DNA of 64,000 bases from Streptomyces sp. NBC_01267 (GTDB lineage: Bacteria > Actinomycetota > Actinomycetes > Streptomycetales > Streptomycetaceae). How positions within the stretch are numbered: position 1 is the stretch's first letter; every line of letters starts with the position of its first letter. Shown one piece after another: positions 17,100 through 29,039 of this stretch. Made by a program: the position numbers and the translations under genes. The stretch covers positions 310,001 through 374,000 of the forward strand of contig NZ_CP108455.1 in the NCBI RefSeq assembly GCF_036241575.1, in the 5' to 3' direction. The notes beneath the pieces were generated by a model. The model did not search any database, was not told where the DNA came from, and saw nothing but the letters and a program-made list of their open reading frames with translations.

Positions 17100-17353
17100 G
17101 AGTCCCTTCCCTGAAGAACCTCCGAGGACCCTAGATTCGGCGCATATCCCGCTCAGGGACGGCGAGTTGAACGATTGAGGAACGGGAGACGACCGGCTGC
17201 AGCCACGCCGACGACTTCCGTCCGTTTGTCCGGTTCGCGCCCCATCACGTCCACGGAACGCACCCGAATCCGATGATGCGTCAGATCTCAACTGGTCCTC
17301 GCCTGCCTGATACCGGGCCCGTGCCGGCCCGTCGAGCCCTGTACGGTCCGGTC

Positions 17354-17881
17354 GTGGACCAATTCACCTACGCACAGGTAGGCGCGAGCCGAGAAGGACG
17401 CTGCCCCGAGGGCTTCCAGCCGTTGCGGGTGAGTACCCGGCTGGGTACGGGAGAAGACCTCGTGCGGAGGGCCGGCGAAGCCGTGTTGAGCTGGCGGATG
17501 CACCGGGCAGTGGGCGTGTCCATGGAAACGCAGGCACCGGTGGCGATCGAGGGTGCGCGGGTGGTCGTGGGGCTCGGTATGGGCTCCTGGCGTCTTCGGG
17601 CGCCGTGCCGTGTGGTGTGGACCGCGCAGGAGCCCCGGCGCGTGGGGTTCGCGTACGGCACCCTGCCGGGTCATCCCGAATGCGGTGAAGAGGCGTTCGT
17701 CGTCGAGAGGCGGGACGACGGCGTCGTGTGGCTGACCGTCTCCGCCTTCAGCCGTCCCGACGCTTGGTGGGCCCGAGCGGCCGGCTCTCTGGTCCCCGTG
17801 TTCCAGCGGGCGTACGCCCGCCGGTGCGGGCGGGTGCTGCGGCGGCTGGCTGCGCAGGGTGGAGCGACCGCCACGTCTTGA
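17354..17881 (+). CDS. DUF1990-family protein
   Basis: The family signature is clear: 'FTYAQVGASREGRCPEGFQP' at the start, 'LGTGEDLVRRAGEAVLSWRM', 'FAYGTLPGHPECGEEAFVVE' and a terminal 'FQRAYARRCGRVLRRL'. The 175-residue protein from GTG 17354 matches the usual length; an upstream ATG in frame would add 27 residues without family similarity. Function unknown. It is divergent from the ABC operon and monocistronic. Confidence 0.8.
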   Translation: MDQFTYAQVGASREGRCPEGFQPLRVSTRLGTGEDLVRRAGEAVLSWRMHRAVGVSMETQAPVAIEGARVVVGLGMGSWRLRAPCRVVWTAQEPRRVGFAYGTLPGHPECGEEAFVVERRDDGVVWLTVSAFSRPDAWWARAAGSLVPVFQRAYARRCGRVLRRLAAQGGATATS

Positions 17882-18134
17882 CACGACCCGTCCCACCGGA
17901 ACGTGCACCGATCCGGTGCGGCAGGCCTTGATGCACCGCCGGGACGTCACCCCCGGCGCGGGCACGCCCACCAACGAGTGGATGGATGGGCGGAGGGGCG
18001 CCGAGCCGCTATCTCTTGGCTCGCCGGTACGGATCGCCTGACCGCCGTCGCACCGGCCGGCGGGAGCCGAGTGCCCACCCCCGGGCCGTCGCCCCCTCCC
18101 CGTGCTCCATCCACCGTTGTGAAAGGTGTCCGTC

Positions 18135-18728
18135 ATGAGCCGTGGTTTGATCGTCGTGGATGTACAGAACGACTTCTGCGAAGGAGGGAGCGTCCCCGTC
18201 GCGGGAGGCGCGCGCATCGCCTCGGCGATCGCCGATCTGGTGGAGCAGAGCGCGGGGCGTGACTACCAGTACGTAGTCGCCACGCGGGACCATCACATCG
18301 ATCCGGGCAGCCACTTCTCCGAGAACCCGGACTACCGGGACAGCTTCCCCGTGCACTGCGTGGCAGGTGGCGAAGGCAGCGAGTTCCACCCCCACTTCGC
18401 ACCCGTCGTCACGGACGGCAAGGTGCAGGCCGTCTTCTTCAAGGGCGCCCGCAGCGCCTCCAAGAGCGGCTTCGAAGGTGCGGACGCGGACGGAACCTCC
18501 CTGGCGGACTGGCTGAATTCCCGCGGGGTCAAGGATGTCGACGTGGTGGGCATCGCCACGGATCACTGCGTGCGTGCCACCGCGCTGGATGCCGTCGCGG
18601 CGGGGTTCCGTGCCCGGGTACGTCTCGACTACTCGGTCGGGGTCGCGCCGCACACGACGACTGCCGCCGTGGACGACTTCCGCCGGGCAGGCATTGACGT
18701 GTCCGGCGAGACGCCGGCACCGGAATAG
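18135..18728 (+). CDS. Isochorismatase-family amidohydrolase, nicotinamidase-like
   Basis: 197 residues from ATG 18135, with AAAGG eight bases upstream. The cysteine-hydrolase triad is visible: Asp9 in 'IVVDVQNDF', Lys103 in 'AVFFKGARS' and Cys145 in 'GIATDHCVRATALDA', with metal-site residues in 'RDHHIDPGSHF'. This combination and the length are those of nicotinamidase/pyrazinamidase, which converts nicotinamide to nicotinate in NAD salvage. It converges with the Clp gene, with an inverted repeat between them. Confidence 0.85.
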   Translation: MSRGLIVVDVQNDFCEGGSVPVAGGARIASAIADLVEQSAGRDYQYVVATRDHHIDPGSHFSENPDYRDSFPVHCVAGGEGSEFHPHFAPVVTDGKVQAVFFKGARSASKSGFEGADADGTSLADWLNSRGVKDVDVVGIATDHCVRATALDAVAAGFRARVRLDYSVGVAPHTTTAAVDDFRRAGIDVSGETPAPE

Positions 18729-18767
18729 TCCCCCGCTCGGCCACTGCCTCCCGCGTCGGGTCGCCTG

Positions 18768-18823
18768 CCCATGCCCGGCCCGGGGCAGGCGGGTGAGGAT
18801 CTGCCGACTGCCCCGGGCATGGG
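18768..18823. terminator. Inverted repeat, likely bidirectional terminator
   Basis: CCCATGCCCGG (18768-18778) pairs with CCGGGCATGGG (18813-18823). The 34-base interior contains a further small stem. It lies between the convergent nicotinamidase and Clp genes. Confidence 0.6.
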
Positions 18824-18849
18824 AAGTTCCTGCTGCCGCACCGACGTGA

Positions 18850-21372
<2,523 letters not shown>

Positions 21373-21536
21373 GAGAAATGCCCTCCTCATCCCCCTTTTT
21401 CCCTTTGTCGGAGTCTAGGTCAATCGCACCCCCCGGGCTTCCCGGCCCCGAGAGGGGGATGAACAGGGCACACTCGGCCATATCCATCGCCCGCTCACCC
21501 GCCCGTCGGAATCGCACCCGTGCCAGGATGATGTAC

Positions 21537-22508
21537 ATGCCCGAACCCCAACCCGTACTCGATCCGCTGACCACCTCTTCCCTCTTCCTGGTTCTCACCG
21601 TCGACCCGGGCGGCGAGCCCGTCGTCCGGGAGTTGCTCGCGGACCTCACGGGAATGCAACGAGCAGTCGGCTTCGGGCATCCTGACGGTCATCTCAGTGT
21701 CGTCGCCGGGCTCGGCTCCGAGGTCTGGGACCGCCTCGTGGAGGGTCCGCGCCCGGCAGAACTGCACCCCTTCCCGGAACTGCGCGGCCCCCGTCACCAT
21801 GCGCCGGCGACCCCGGGAGACCTGCTCTTCCACATCCGAGCCACCCGCCAGGACCTCTGCTTCCTTCTCGGCTCCGAGATCATGACCCGGCTGCGTGGCT
21901 CGGTCGCCCTCGCCGACGAGGTATCCGGCTTCACCTGCCTCGACCGGCGCGACCTGCTCGGGTTCGTCGACGGCACGGAGAACCCGGTCGGGCAGCTGGC
22001 CGCCGACAGCGTGCTCGTCGGCACGGAGGACCCCGACTTCGCCGGGGGCTCCTACGTGATCGTCCAGAAGTACCTGCACGACCTGGACGCCTGGAACCAG
22101 CTACCGGTCGAACAGCAGGAGCAGATCATCGGCCGCCGCAAGCTCACCAACGTCGAGATCGACACCCTCGGCTCGCACGTCACGCTCAACACCATCACCG
22201 ACCAGGACGGAACCGAGCGGAAGATCCTGCGCGACAACATGCCCTTCGGCAGCCCCGGCAGCGGCGAGTTCGGCACCTACTTCATCGGCTACTCCCGCAC
22301 CCCCGCAGTGACCGAGGAGATGCTGCGCCACATGTTCCTCGGCGACGGGCCGTTCAGCCACGACCGCATCCTCGACTTCTCCACCGCTATCACCGGAACG
22401 CTCTTCTACGCGCCCCCGGCCGGCTTCCTGGAGGACATGTCGGACGAGGACGAACTGCCCGCCCTGGCCCAGGGTTCCCTCGACATCGGCGACCTGAAGA
22501 ACCGTTGA
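21537..22508 (+). CDS. Dye-decolourising (DyP-type) haem peroxidase, encapsulin cargo
   Basis: 323 residues. Distal Asp145 is in 'GFVDGTENP'; the proximal haem ligand His214 is in 'GSHVTLNTI' and Arg232 in 'KILRDNMPFG', spaced as in Rhodococcus DypB. It oxidises bulky substrates with hydrogen peroxide. The last 12 residues (312-323, 'QGSLDIGDLKNR') match the encapsulin targeting peptide pattern SL-x-IG-x-LK and follow an acidic linker. The shell gene starts 34 bases downstream, so cargo and shell are cotranscribed. ATG 21537 has CAGGA upstream; a start at 21528 is possible. Confidence 0.93.
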   Translation: MPEPQPVLDPLTTSSLFLVLTVDPGGEPVVRELLADLTGMQRAVGFGHPDGHLSVVAGLGSEVWDRLVEGPRPAELHPFPELRGPRHHAPATPGDLLFHIRATRQDLCFLLGSEIMTRLRGSVALADEVSGFTCLDRRDLLGFVDGTENPVGQLAADSVLVGTEDPDFAGGSYVIVQKYLHDLDAWNQLPVEQQEQIIGRRKLTNVEIDTLGSHVTLNTITDQDGTERKILRDNMPFGSPGSGEFGTYFIGYSRTPAVTEEMLRHMFLGDGPFSHDRILDFSTAITGTLFYAPPAGFLEDMSDEDELPALAQGSLDIGDLKNR

Positions 22509-22542
22509 CAGGACCCTAACAAGCAACAGGAGCACCGCCGCC

Positions 22543-23358
22543 ATGGACAACCTGCACCGCGAGCTCGCCCCGATCTCCGCCGCCGCCTGGGCCGACCTGG
22601 AACAGGAGGCCCGGCGTACGTTCACCCGGCACGTCGCAGCCCGCCGCATCGTGGACGTACCCGAGACGGCCGCCGGCCTGGATCTGGCGGCTGTCAACAC
22701 CGGCCACCTGGACGACATCGAGGCACCGGCCTCCGGCGTGCGGGCACAGCTGCGCCGCAGCCAGCCGGTGGTTCAGCTGCAGGTGCCGTTCACCGTCGAG
22801 CGCCGGCAGGCCGACGCCGTTGCCCGGGGCGCGCAGGACGCGGACTGGGGCCCGGTGAAGGAGGCCGCTCGGCTCATCGCCTTCGCCGAGGACCGCGCCG
22901 TGTTCGAAGGATTCCCCGCGGCGGGTATCACCGGCCTGCGCGCCGCCTCCAGCAATCCGGCGCTGACGCTGCCCGAAGACCCCCGGGAGTACCCCGATGT
23001 GATCAGCCATGCCGTCAGCGAGCTACGCCTGGCCGGGGTGGGCGGCGCCTACACGCTGGCCCTGAGCGCCGACGCATACACGGCGGTGAGCGAGACATCG
23101 GATCACGGCTACCCGATCCACGAGCACCTGCGACGCCTGCTGGACGGCGAGATCGTCTGGGCTCCGGCGATCGACGGCGCCTTCCTGCTGTCCACCCGCG
23201 GCGGAGACTTCACCCTTCAGCTCGGCCAGGACCTGTCCATCGGCTACCACTCGCACGACGCGGCCAACGTCCAGCTCTACTTCCAGGAAACGCTGACCTT
23301 CCTCGTCCACACGGACGAAGCCGTCGTCGCCATCGGGCCCGCGACAGCGAGGGTGTAA
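22543..23358 (+). CDS. Family 1 encapsulin nanocompartment shell protein
   Basis: 271 residues with the family 1 encapsulin sequence throughout: N-terminal 'LHRELAPISAAAWADLEQEA', 'TFTRHVAARRIVDVPETAAG', 'VKEAARLIAFAEDRAVFEG', and C-terminal 'LGQDLSIGYHSHDAANVQLY'. The HK97-fold monomer self-assembles into a T=1 shell of 60 copies, and the inner surface groove near the N-terminal helix binds the cargo peptide carried by the DyP peroxidase just upstream. Compartmentalised peroxidase activity is linked to oxidative stress in other actinobacteria (established for the family; not shown here). Confidence 0.95.
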   Translation: MDNLHRELAPISAAAWADLEQEARRTFTRHVAARRIVDVPETAAGLDLAAVNTGHLDDIEAPASGVRAQLRRSQPVVQLQVPFTVERRQADAVARGAQDADWGPVKEAARLIAFAEDRAVFEGFPAAGITGLRAASSNPALTLPEDPREYPDVISHAVSELRLAGVGGAYTLALSADAYTAVSETSDHGYPIHEHLRRLLDGEIVWAPAIDGAFLLSTRGGDFTLQLGQDLSIGYHSHDAANVQLYFQETLTFLVHTDEAVVAIGPATARV

Positions 23359-23640
23359 CCCCTGCGGGGACATACCCACAGCTCCAGCCGAGTTCGGCTG
23401 CCCCGCCGCCTGGATCCTTCCCGGTTGCAGAGCCGTACCTGACGCGATTGAGTGGGTACAGCCCTCGGCATCGGGAACTGCGTGCCGGCTTCAGCGAACG
23501 AAGCCCACCGGCCACACGTGAAGGCGCCCGGTCCCGAACGGTCGGTGACACCTCGCCCTGAGATCAGGCGCTGCCCACCACCGATCATCTCCCCTTACGG
23601 CATGGGCACCGGCCCGTAAGATCGACAACCGGGAGAAGAC

Positions 23641-23832
23641 ATGGCACATCACCACAAGTCACAAGAGGCCGTCGAAGGAAATCCCGATTCCGGCCACGGG
23701 CGGGGCATGCCTCTGCGCCCGGACGAGGTCGAACTCGAGGAACGTACCGAAGAGGACCGGAGGGCGGTCGACGCCCCCGCGAATCCTGGGACATCGACAC
23801 GCGGGAAGGCTGAAACGCAGAACGACGGCTGA
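23641..23832 (+). CDS. Small hydrophilic protein, 63 aa
   Basis: An ATG after GGGAGAAG opens a 63-residue, charged, disordered-looking protein ('GRGMPLRPDEVELEERTEED'). TTACGG (23595-23600) and TAAGAT (23617-23622) with 16 bases between make a plausible promoter about 20 bases before the ribosome binding site. I believe similar short proteins occur in Streptomyces but know of no function. It stands alone between the encapsulin gene and the convergent chelatase gene. Confidence 0.6.
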   Translation: MAHHHKSQEAVEGNPDSGHGRGMPLRPDEVELEERTEEDRRAVDAPANPGTSTRGKAETQNDG

Positions 23833-23973
23833 GGTCCGGCAACAGGGCACTCAACTGAGCAGCGGAGCGACCGCGTCCCGCATCTGCCCGATAGTACCGG
23901 GTACGACTTCCTCAGCTCGATCATTGCGCGATGCCCCGGCTACGCGAAGGCCGCACAGGTCAGGAAAGTCTTG

Positions 23974-24792
23974 TCACTGCTGTTCAGTTGACACCCTCGT
24001 TCCGGCCTGCACATCGCAGGCCTCATGGAACCGTTCCAGCACGAGCTCCACCAATTCCGGTGCGTCACCCAGCGGTTCGGAGACGCCCACCGCTCCGGCT
24101 GCGGTCGACGAGTCGGCCGCCCGGCGGAACAGCAGGCCAGGAGCAAAGCAATAGGACGCGACCACGATCCGGCTCGCACCCGCGAGGCGTAGTTGCGCCA
24201 CCGCTTCCCCGGGCGTCGGCGAAGCGGTCGACGCGAAACCGGCCAGGCACGGCAGACCGAGGTCCGCACCCAACGCGGACGCCATTGCGGTCACCGAGGC
24301 ATACGCGCCACGGTCGCTGCTGCCCGCAGCAGCGACCACCACTGCGTCGAACGCGACGTTCAACTCGACGAGGCGACGCCGCAGCGCCGCTACCAGCCGC
24401 CCGTCGGGCACCCCCTGAGAACTGCCCAACACCGGCGTCACGATCGGCACCAGGGCCGACGTGTCGGACAGCGCCCTGGGCAGGTCGACCCGGGCGTGAA
24501 AAGCAGACGTCAACAGCAGCGGCACCACGATCACACGATCGTGTCCCGTCTCGGCGAGCGTGCGCACCACGTGACGGGCCCTGGGGCGGGCGTACCGAAG
24601 ATACGCGACCTCGACCCGACAGGCCCGTGACAGCCTGACCGCGCGGGCGAGCGTACGAGTGGACTCCTGCGACTGGGGGTCGAGGCTGCCGTGCGCCAAC
24701 AGGAGCATCGCGATGCCGGCCGACTCCGCGACCTGTGGGTGCGGCGTCTCGATCAGGTTGGTCACTGTCGTACCACTCTCGTATGCAGGCAT
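23974..24792 (-). CDS. Sirohydrochlorin chelatase-like (CbiX-family) protein
   Basis: 272 residues if ATG 24792 is used. 'MLLLAHGSLDPQSQESTRTL' is the first CbiX half with the metal-binding His, 'VVPLLLTSAFHARVDLPRAL' carries the second His, and a degenerate second half follows with 'VVAAAGSSDRGA' and 'RIVVASYCFAPGLL'. Such proteins insert Co or Fe into sirohydrochlorin, or serve as sirohydrochlorin ferrochelatase for sirohaem. No sirohaem or cobalamin genes lie alongside, so the exact metal is open. The start has no clear Shine-Dalgarno; a GTG 24 bases further in is possible. Confidence 0.75.
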   Translation of the reverse strand: MPAYESGTTVTNLIETPHPQVAESAGIAMLLLAHGSLDPQSQESTRTLARAVRLSRACRVEVAYLRYARPRARHVVRTLAETGHDRVIVVPLLLTSAFHARVDLPRALSDTSALVPIVTPVLGSSQGVPDGRLVAALRRRLVELNVAFDAVVVAAAGSSDRGAYASVTAMASALGADLGLPCLAGFASTASPTPGEAVAQLRLAGASRIVVASYCFAPGLLFRRAADSSTAAGAVGVSEPLGDAPELVELVLERFHEACDVQAGTRVSTEQQ

Positions 24793-24970
24793 GGATCCAA
24801 TGAGTGATGAAGAGCCTACTGTCCGTGATGAACGGGTCGGCCGCCCCCGACCCCGTGGTCCGTGTCCGGATTGGTCCCTGCGGAGGGTTTTGCGGAACTG
24901 CAAGGTGACAGGGCATCGAGTGGATAGGGTGGTTTACCTTCATGCTCAGCTATTCGCAGGGGAACGTGAC

Positions 24971-26554
24971 ATGACGACGGCTCAGCCTCCGACCGGCCGG
25001 ATGTGGCAGGTACGCCTGGACCCCGACAGTCGTCACCGGGCACCGGCGGTCGTGCTCGTCTGCAGTCGGCCCGCATGCCGCCCGCAGAGTCATGCCACCG
25101 CCCGCCAGGGGCGCGAGGCTGCTGTCGCCCACATCAGAGCCCACCTGTCGGCGTCCGGTGGCCCCCGGCCCGGTGCGTACTGTGCCTGCCGAGCCGCCGA
25201 GTGCTCCTGGCACAGCGCCGAGGCACCGCGACGGTCCCAGGCTGCCGTGCCGGGATCGCGGTGCGGGGGCGCGGTGGTGCTGGCAGTGACCACCGACCGG
25301 CAGGGCCGGCTGTGGCGTCTCGCGGAAATCTGCAGCCGGTGTGCGGCCTCGGTCCCGGACTGCCGGGTCCTGGCCACCGCGCCCACCCCCGCCCCGGTCT
25401 CGGGGTCCGCTCCCGAAGCCGCACCGTCCCAGCGGCCGGGGGTCGCACCGGGCGGCTTCATCGCGCCGACGTCGGACCGGGCGCCTCAGCCGCACACCTT
25501 GGCCGCCCGTACCAACACACGGACCGTCGTACGGCCCCGGGCGGCCAGGAGAGCGGGGAAGATCGCCCAGCGCACGATCCCCGCCAACCTCACCCCGTCA
25601 GCCCTGCGGGACGAACTCCTCGCGCTGGGGGACGAGTTCCGGGCCTACCAGTCCGGCGAGGTGATCGATCTGGAGCACCTGGCCGCCCTGCACGAGAGGA
25701 AGGCTGTCGCGTTCGGCCAGTGGGCCGACGTCGCCGGTGATGTCGGGCTTCGGGCCGAGGCCAGCAGGGCGCGGGACGCCGCCCGCACCACACGGGAGAT
25801 GCACCAGGCCCGTCGTAACCGCGAGGTCCATCTCCCCGGACCGGCGCCCGCCCCGGACGCCGACCCCACGACCGAGGCCGCAGTCGTAGTGAAGGAGCGG
25901 CTGTTGACCGCCGGTCAGGGGCGCGCGGCCCGCGGAGTCCTGGCGTACCTCACCGACCGGCGGATCGGCACCACCCCCGAGGCCCGCCTGGTGGCCCTGA
26001 TGTTCACCCTGCGCTCCGCCCGCGGGGGCATCGGCAACATTGTCGGCCAGGACCTGACCAGCTGGCGCATCAGCGACCCGCTGGCCATCCTGGCCGAACT
26101 CCAGGACACCGGCTGGCTCCAGCTCACCGCTGCGCCCGAGACGGTACTCACCGCCAGAGCGGAAGAACCTGTCCAGATCACGCTGCCCGACTTCCTGCCC
26201 GGCGCCGCGGCGCCCCTCGCGCTCAGCAAAGCCGCTCGCCCACGGATCTCGGGCTGGGCCCAGCGCATCGTCAGCGACAAGAAGATGCGCAAGAAGAACG
26301 CCCCGGCCGCAGCCCGCCTCCTCGCGCTCTACACGGCTGCGCACGCCCGGTCGGACGGACAACTCGCCGCCCCCGGCCTGCCCCTGACCGAAGTCGCCAC
26401 GTTCTGCGCCCTTGATGCCCCGGGAGAGCTGACGGCGCTCCTCGACCCCCTGGCCGATGCCGACTGGCTCACCGGAGCCGAGAGCACAGACGGACATCTT
26501 CGCGGACAGCTCACCGGACGCACCGGGATCTTCGTTCCCACTCCCGAGAGCTGA
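24971..26554 (+). CDS. Large Cys-rich protein of unknown function, 527 aa
   Basis: Starts at ATG 24971 after GGGGAACG. I do not recognise the family. Residues 1-135 hold nine cysteines in a spaced pattern (Cys31, 36, 71, 73, 78, 98, 121, 124, 131), suggesting one or two zinc-binding modules. Residues 140-200 are Pro/Ala-rich linker. Residues 200-290 are helical and charged ('LRDELLALGDEFRAYQSGEV'). Residues 300-527 look like tandem winged-helix or helical repeats ('ARLVALMFTLRSARGGIGNI', 'ARLLALYTAAHARSDG'). It could bind nucleic acid; that is inference from Zn-like cysteines plus helical repeats. Divergent from the chelatase gene. Confidence 0.6.
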   Translation: MTTAQPPTGRMWQVRLDPDSRHRAPAVVLVCSRPACRPQSHATARQGREAAVAHIRAHLSASGGPRPGAYCACRAAECSWHSAEAPRRSQAAVPGSRCGGAVVLAVTTDRQGRLWRLAEICSRCAASVPDCRVLATAPTPAPVSGSAPEAAPSQRPGVAPGGFIAPTSDRAPQPHTLAARTNTRTVVRPRAARRAGKIAQRTIPANLTPSALRDELLALGDEFRAYQSGEVIDLEHLAALHERKAVAFGQWADVAGDVGLRAEASRARDAARTTREMHQARRNREVHLPGPAPAPDADPTTEAAVVVKERLLTAGQGRAARGVLAYLTDRRIGTTPEARLVALMFTLRSARGGIGNIVGQDLTSWRISDPLAILAELQDTGWLQLTAAPETVLTARAEEPVQITLPDFLPGAAAPLALSKAARPRISGWAQRIVSDKKMRKKNAPAAARLLALYTAAHARSDGQLAAPGLPLTEVATFCALDAPGELTALLDPLADADWLTGAESTDGHLRGQLTGRTGIFVPTPES

Positions 26555-26683
26555 GGCACAACACCGACACCCTTCTTGTACGGGTCGACCCGGCCCGCGA
26601 CGTCCCCCCGCCCGGAACCTGACCCGCCAGGGCGACCGCGGCGCGCCCCCACCCGGGGCAGGTTCGCGGGACACGGCGGAATT

Positions 26684-26715
26684 TTGCCGCATCGGAAAAC
26701 TTGCCCATTCGGCAA
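26684..26715. promoter_or_regulatory. Two tandem TetR operator-like sites
   Basis: TTGCCGCATCGGAAA (26684-26698) and TTGCCCATTCGGCAA (26701-26715) are related 15-mers whose starts are 17 bases apart, ending 20 bases before the TetR start codon. The second is palindromic with one mismatch and nearly identical to 9704-9718. The arrangement suits autorepression by two cooperative dimers. Confidence 0.65.
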
Positions 26716-26735
26716 CGTTTGTTTACGGTGGCTCC

Positions 26736-27365
26736 ATGACACAGGGAGACGACGCCCGCATCGGACTGCGGGAGCGCAAGAAGCGGGAGACCCGCGTCGC
26801 GCTGAGCCGGGCCACCATCGGGCTGTGCGTCCAGCGAGGGTGGGACAACGTGACGGTGGAGGACATCGCCGCCACGGCGAACGTGTCCGTACGCACCTTC
26901 CGCAACTACTTCTCCGGTAAGGCCGAGGCGATCGCCGCCGGCCACCTGGAGCGCATGCTGTGCATCGCCGACTCACTGCGCGCGCGGCCGGCCACCGAGC
27001 CCTTGTGGGACTCGATCGCCCACGCCGTGCGGACCCAGTTCGTCCCGCAGGGCGGAACCGGCGCGGGTTCCGCCCATGACCAACGCTGGACGGACGGGCT
27101 CCGGCTCATGCTGGCCGAACCGGCCCTGCACGGGGAGGTCGTCAAGGCGAACGCGTCCGCACAGGAGGAACTGGCCAAGGCCGTCGCCGAGCGCACCGGT
27201 ACCGACGTCACCCATGACGTCTACCCGAAGCTCGTTGCCGCGGTGATCGGCGCGGGCAGCGCCGTGGCCGTGGAGCACTGTCTGCGGGCGGATCCGCCCA
27301 CCCCGCTCGCCCCGGTGCTGCGCGAGGTGTTCGAACGGATCGCGGCGGGCCTTCCCGCCTCCTGA
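26736..27365 (+). CDS. TetR-family transcriptional repressor
   Basis: 209 residues. The N-terminal HTH is typical: 'TRVALSRATIGLCVQRGWDN' then 'TVEDIAATANVSVRTFRNYF' and 'SGKAEAI'. The C-terminal ligand domain is variable. It lies 84 bases before an FAD-dependent monooxygenase gene in the same direction, and two operator-like sites precede it, so it likely represses itself and the monooxygenase until a substrate-like ligand binds. Confidence 0.9.
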   Translation: MTQGDDARIGLRERKKRETRVALSRATIGLCVQRGWDNVTVEDIAATANVSVRTFRNYFSGKAEAIAAGHLERMLCIADSLRARPATEPLWDSIAHAVRTQFVPQGGTGAGSAHDQRWTDGLRLMLAEPALHGEVVKANASAQEELAKAVAERTGTDVTHDVYPKLVAAVIGAGSAVAVEHCLRADPPTPLAPVLREVFERIAAGLPAS

Positions 27366-27449
27366 GCCGACAGGAAGTCCGATCCCGCCCGGTCGGTGCC
27401 GGGCTGATCCGTCCTGCCCTTCTCCACCCGTCCAGAAGGAGACACGCTG

Positions 27450-29039
27450 GTGATCACTGATGTCGTCATCGTCGGAGGCGGCCCGAACGGGCTGATGCTC
27501 GCCTGCGAACTGGCCTTGGCCGGAATTCGGCCGGTCGTACTGGAAAAACTGTCCGTGCCGAGCGAGGAGCCGAAGGCGAACGGGCTGCTCGGCCAGGTCG
27601 TCAGGATGATCGACCACCGAGGGCTGTACGAGCGCATCAGCGGCGAACCCGGGCCGCCGCAGCCGAACTCGGCCTACTTCATGTTCGCAGCGATGGGCCT
27701 GAACCTGAGCCTGCTGCAGGACAGTCCCGTCCACGGTCTGGCAGCGCCGCAGCAGCACATCGTCCAGGTCCTTCAGGGGCGGGCGGCCGAACTCGGGGTG
27801 GAATTCCGGCGGGGACACGAGGTCGTCGGCCTGTCGCAGGACCACACGGCAGCGACCGTGGACATCGCGGGGACGGACGGGACGTACCGGCTGCGGGCCC
27901 GTTACGTCGTCGGGGCGGACGGGGCGCGCAGCGTCACGCGCAAGCTGTCCGGTATCGGCTTCACCGGCGTCAGTTACGACCGCAGGACCACCCGCACGGC
28001 GCACGCCACGGTACCGGCGACATGGGTGGATCCCACGACCGGTGCCCTGAACGTGCCCGGCTACGGACCCGTCCTGCCGTTCCTGTCCCACCGCACCGAG
28101 CACGGCGGGTTCTCCTACGCGCCCTTCCCCGGTCACCCGCCGCTGGTCAGCACCACCGAGTGGGACCAGCCCAGGACCGAGGCGCCGATGAGCCTCGACG
28201 AACTCGGGGCGAGCATCCACCGCGTACTCGGCGCAGATCTGCCCCTGAGCCCGCCCACCGGTGAGGGACCGCACGTGCTGCGCCGGTTGACCGGCGGCAA
28301 CACCCGGGTCGCCGAGCGCTTCCGGGACCGTCGTGTGTTCCTCGTAGGCGACGCAGCCCACGTCTACGCCGAAGGGGGCGGCCCCGGGCTCAACCTGGGT
28401 CTGCAGGACGCGGTCAATCTCGGCTGGAAACTCGCCGCCGCCGTCCTCGGCAACGCCGGGCCCGAACTGCTCGACAGCTACGAGACCGAGCGCCGGCAAG
28501 CGGCCCACCGCATGGTCGTCAACGCCCAGGCGCAGAGCGCGCTGAGCGCCCCCGGCAGCGACGTCACCGCGCTGCGTGAGCTGTTCACCGAACTTCTCGG
28601 CCACCCGAGCACCGTCCAGCACCTCGCCGACCTCACGGCGGGCACCGACATCCGCTACGCCATGGGCGGGCCCGACGCCCACCCCCTGGTCGGCCGGTTC
28701 GTACCGGACATGGAACTGAGCACTCCGGCCGGTGCGGTCCGGCTGGCGGAACTCACCACCAGCGCACGGCCACTGCTGCTCGACCTGACCGAGGACGCAT
28801 CAGTCGCGCAGGCGTTCGCGCACTGCCGCGATCAGGTGGACATCGTCACCGCGCAACCCGGGCCCGCCGCCCCTGCGGTCACCGCCCTGCTGCTGCGCCC
28901 CGACTGCTACGTGGCATGGGCAACAGCCCTGCCGCACCCCGACCCGGCCGACCCGGACGCCCTCCGGACAGCCGCCCAGCCCTGGTTCGGCGTCACCGAA
29001 CCCGCCCGCTGCGAGCCGGAACCCCTCGGAACGACCTGA
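27450..29039 (+). CDS. FAD-dependent aromatic monooxygenase (PheA/TfdB, Rox-like)
   Basis: 529 residues from GTG 27450, with AGAAGGAG upstream. 'VVIVGGGPNGLMLACELALA' is the FAD dinucleotide fold, 'VVGADGARSVTRKLSGIGF' the DG motif and 'GDAAHVYAEGGGPGLNLGLQ' the GD motif of group A flavoprotein hydroxylases. Residues after about 420 form the thioredoxin-like C-terminal domain of the PheA/TfdB branch, which includes rifampicin monooxygenases and polyketide-tailoring hydroxylases. The adjacent TetR gene suggests an inducible xenobiotic or antibiotic-modifying role. Confidence 0.9.
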   Translation: MITDVVIVGGGPNGLMLACELALAGIRPVVLEKLSVPSEEPKANGLLGQVVRMIDHRGLYERISGEPGPPQPNSAYFMFAAMGLNLSLLQDSPVHGLAAPQQHIVQVLQGRAAELGVEFRRGHEVVGLSQDHTAATVDIAGTDGTYRLRARYVVGADGARSVTRKLSGIGFTGVSYDRRTTRTAHATVPATWVDPTTGALNVPGYGPVLPFLSHRTEHGGFSYAPFPGHPPLVSTTEWDQPRTEAPMSLDELGASIHRVLGADLPLSPPTGEGPHVLRRLTGGNTRVAERFRDRRVFLVGDAAHVYAEGGGPGLNLGLQDAVNLGWKLAAAVLGNAGPELLDSYETERRQAAHRMVVNAQAQSALSAPGSDVTALRELFTELLGHPSTVQHLADLTAGTDIRYAMGGPDAHPLVGRFVPDMELSTPAGAVRLAELTTSARPLLLDLTEDASVAQAFAHCRDQVDIVTAQPGPAAPAVTALLLRPDCYVAWATALPHPDPADPDALRTAAQPWFGVTEPARCEPEPLGTT

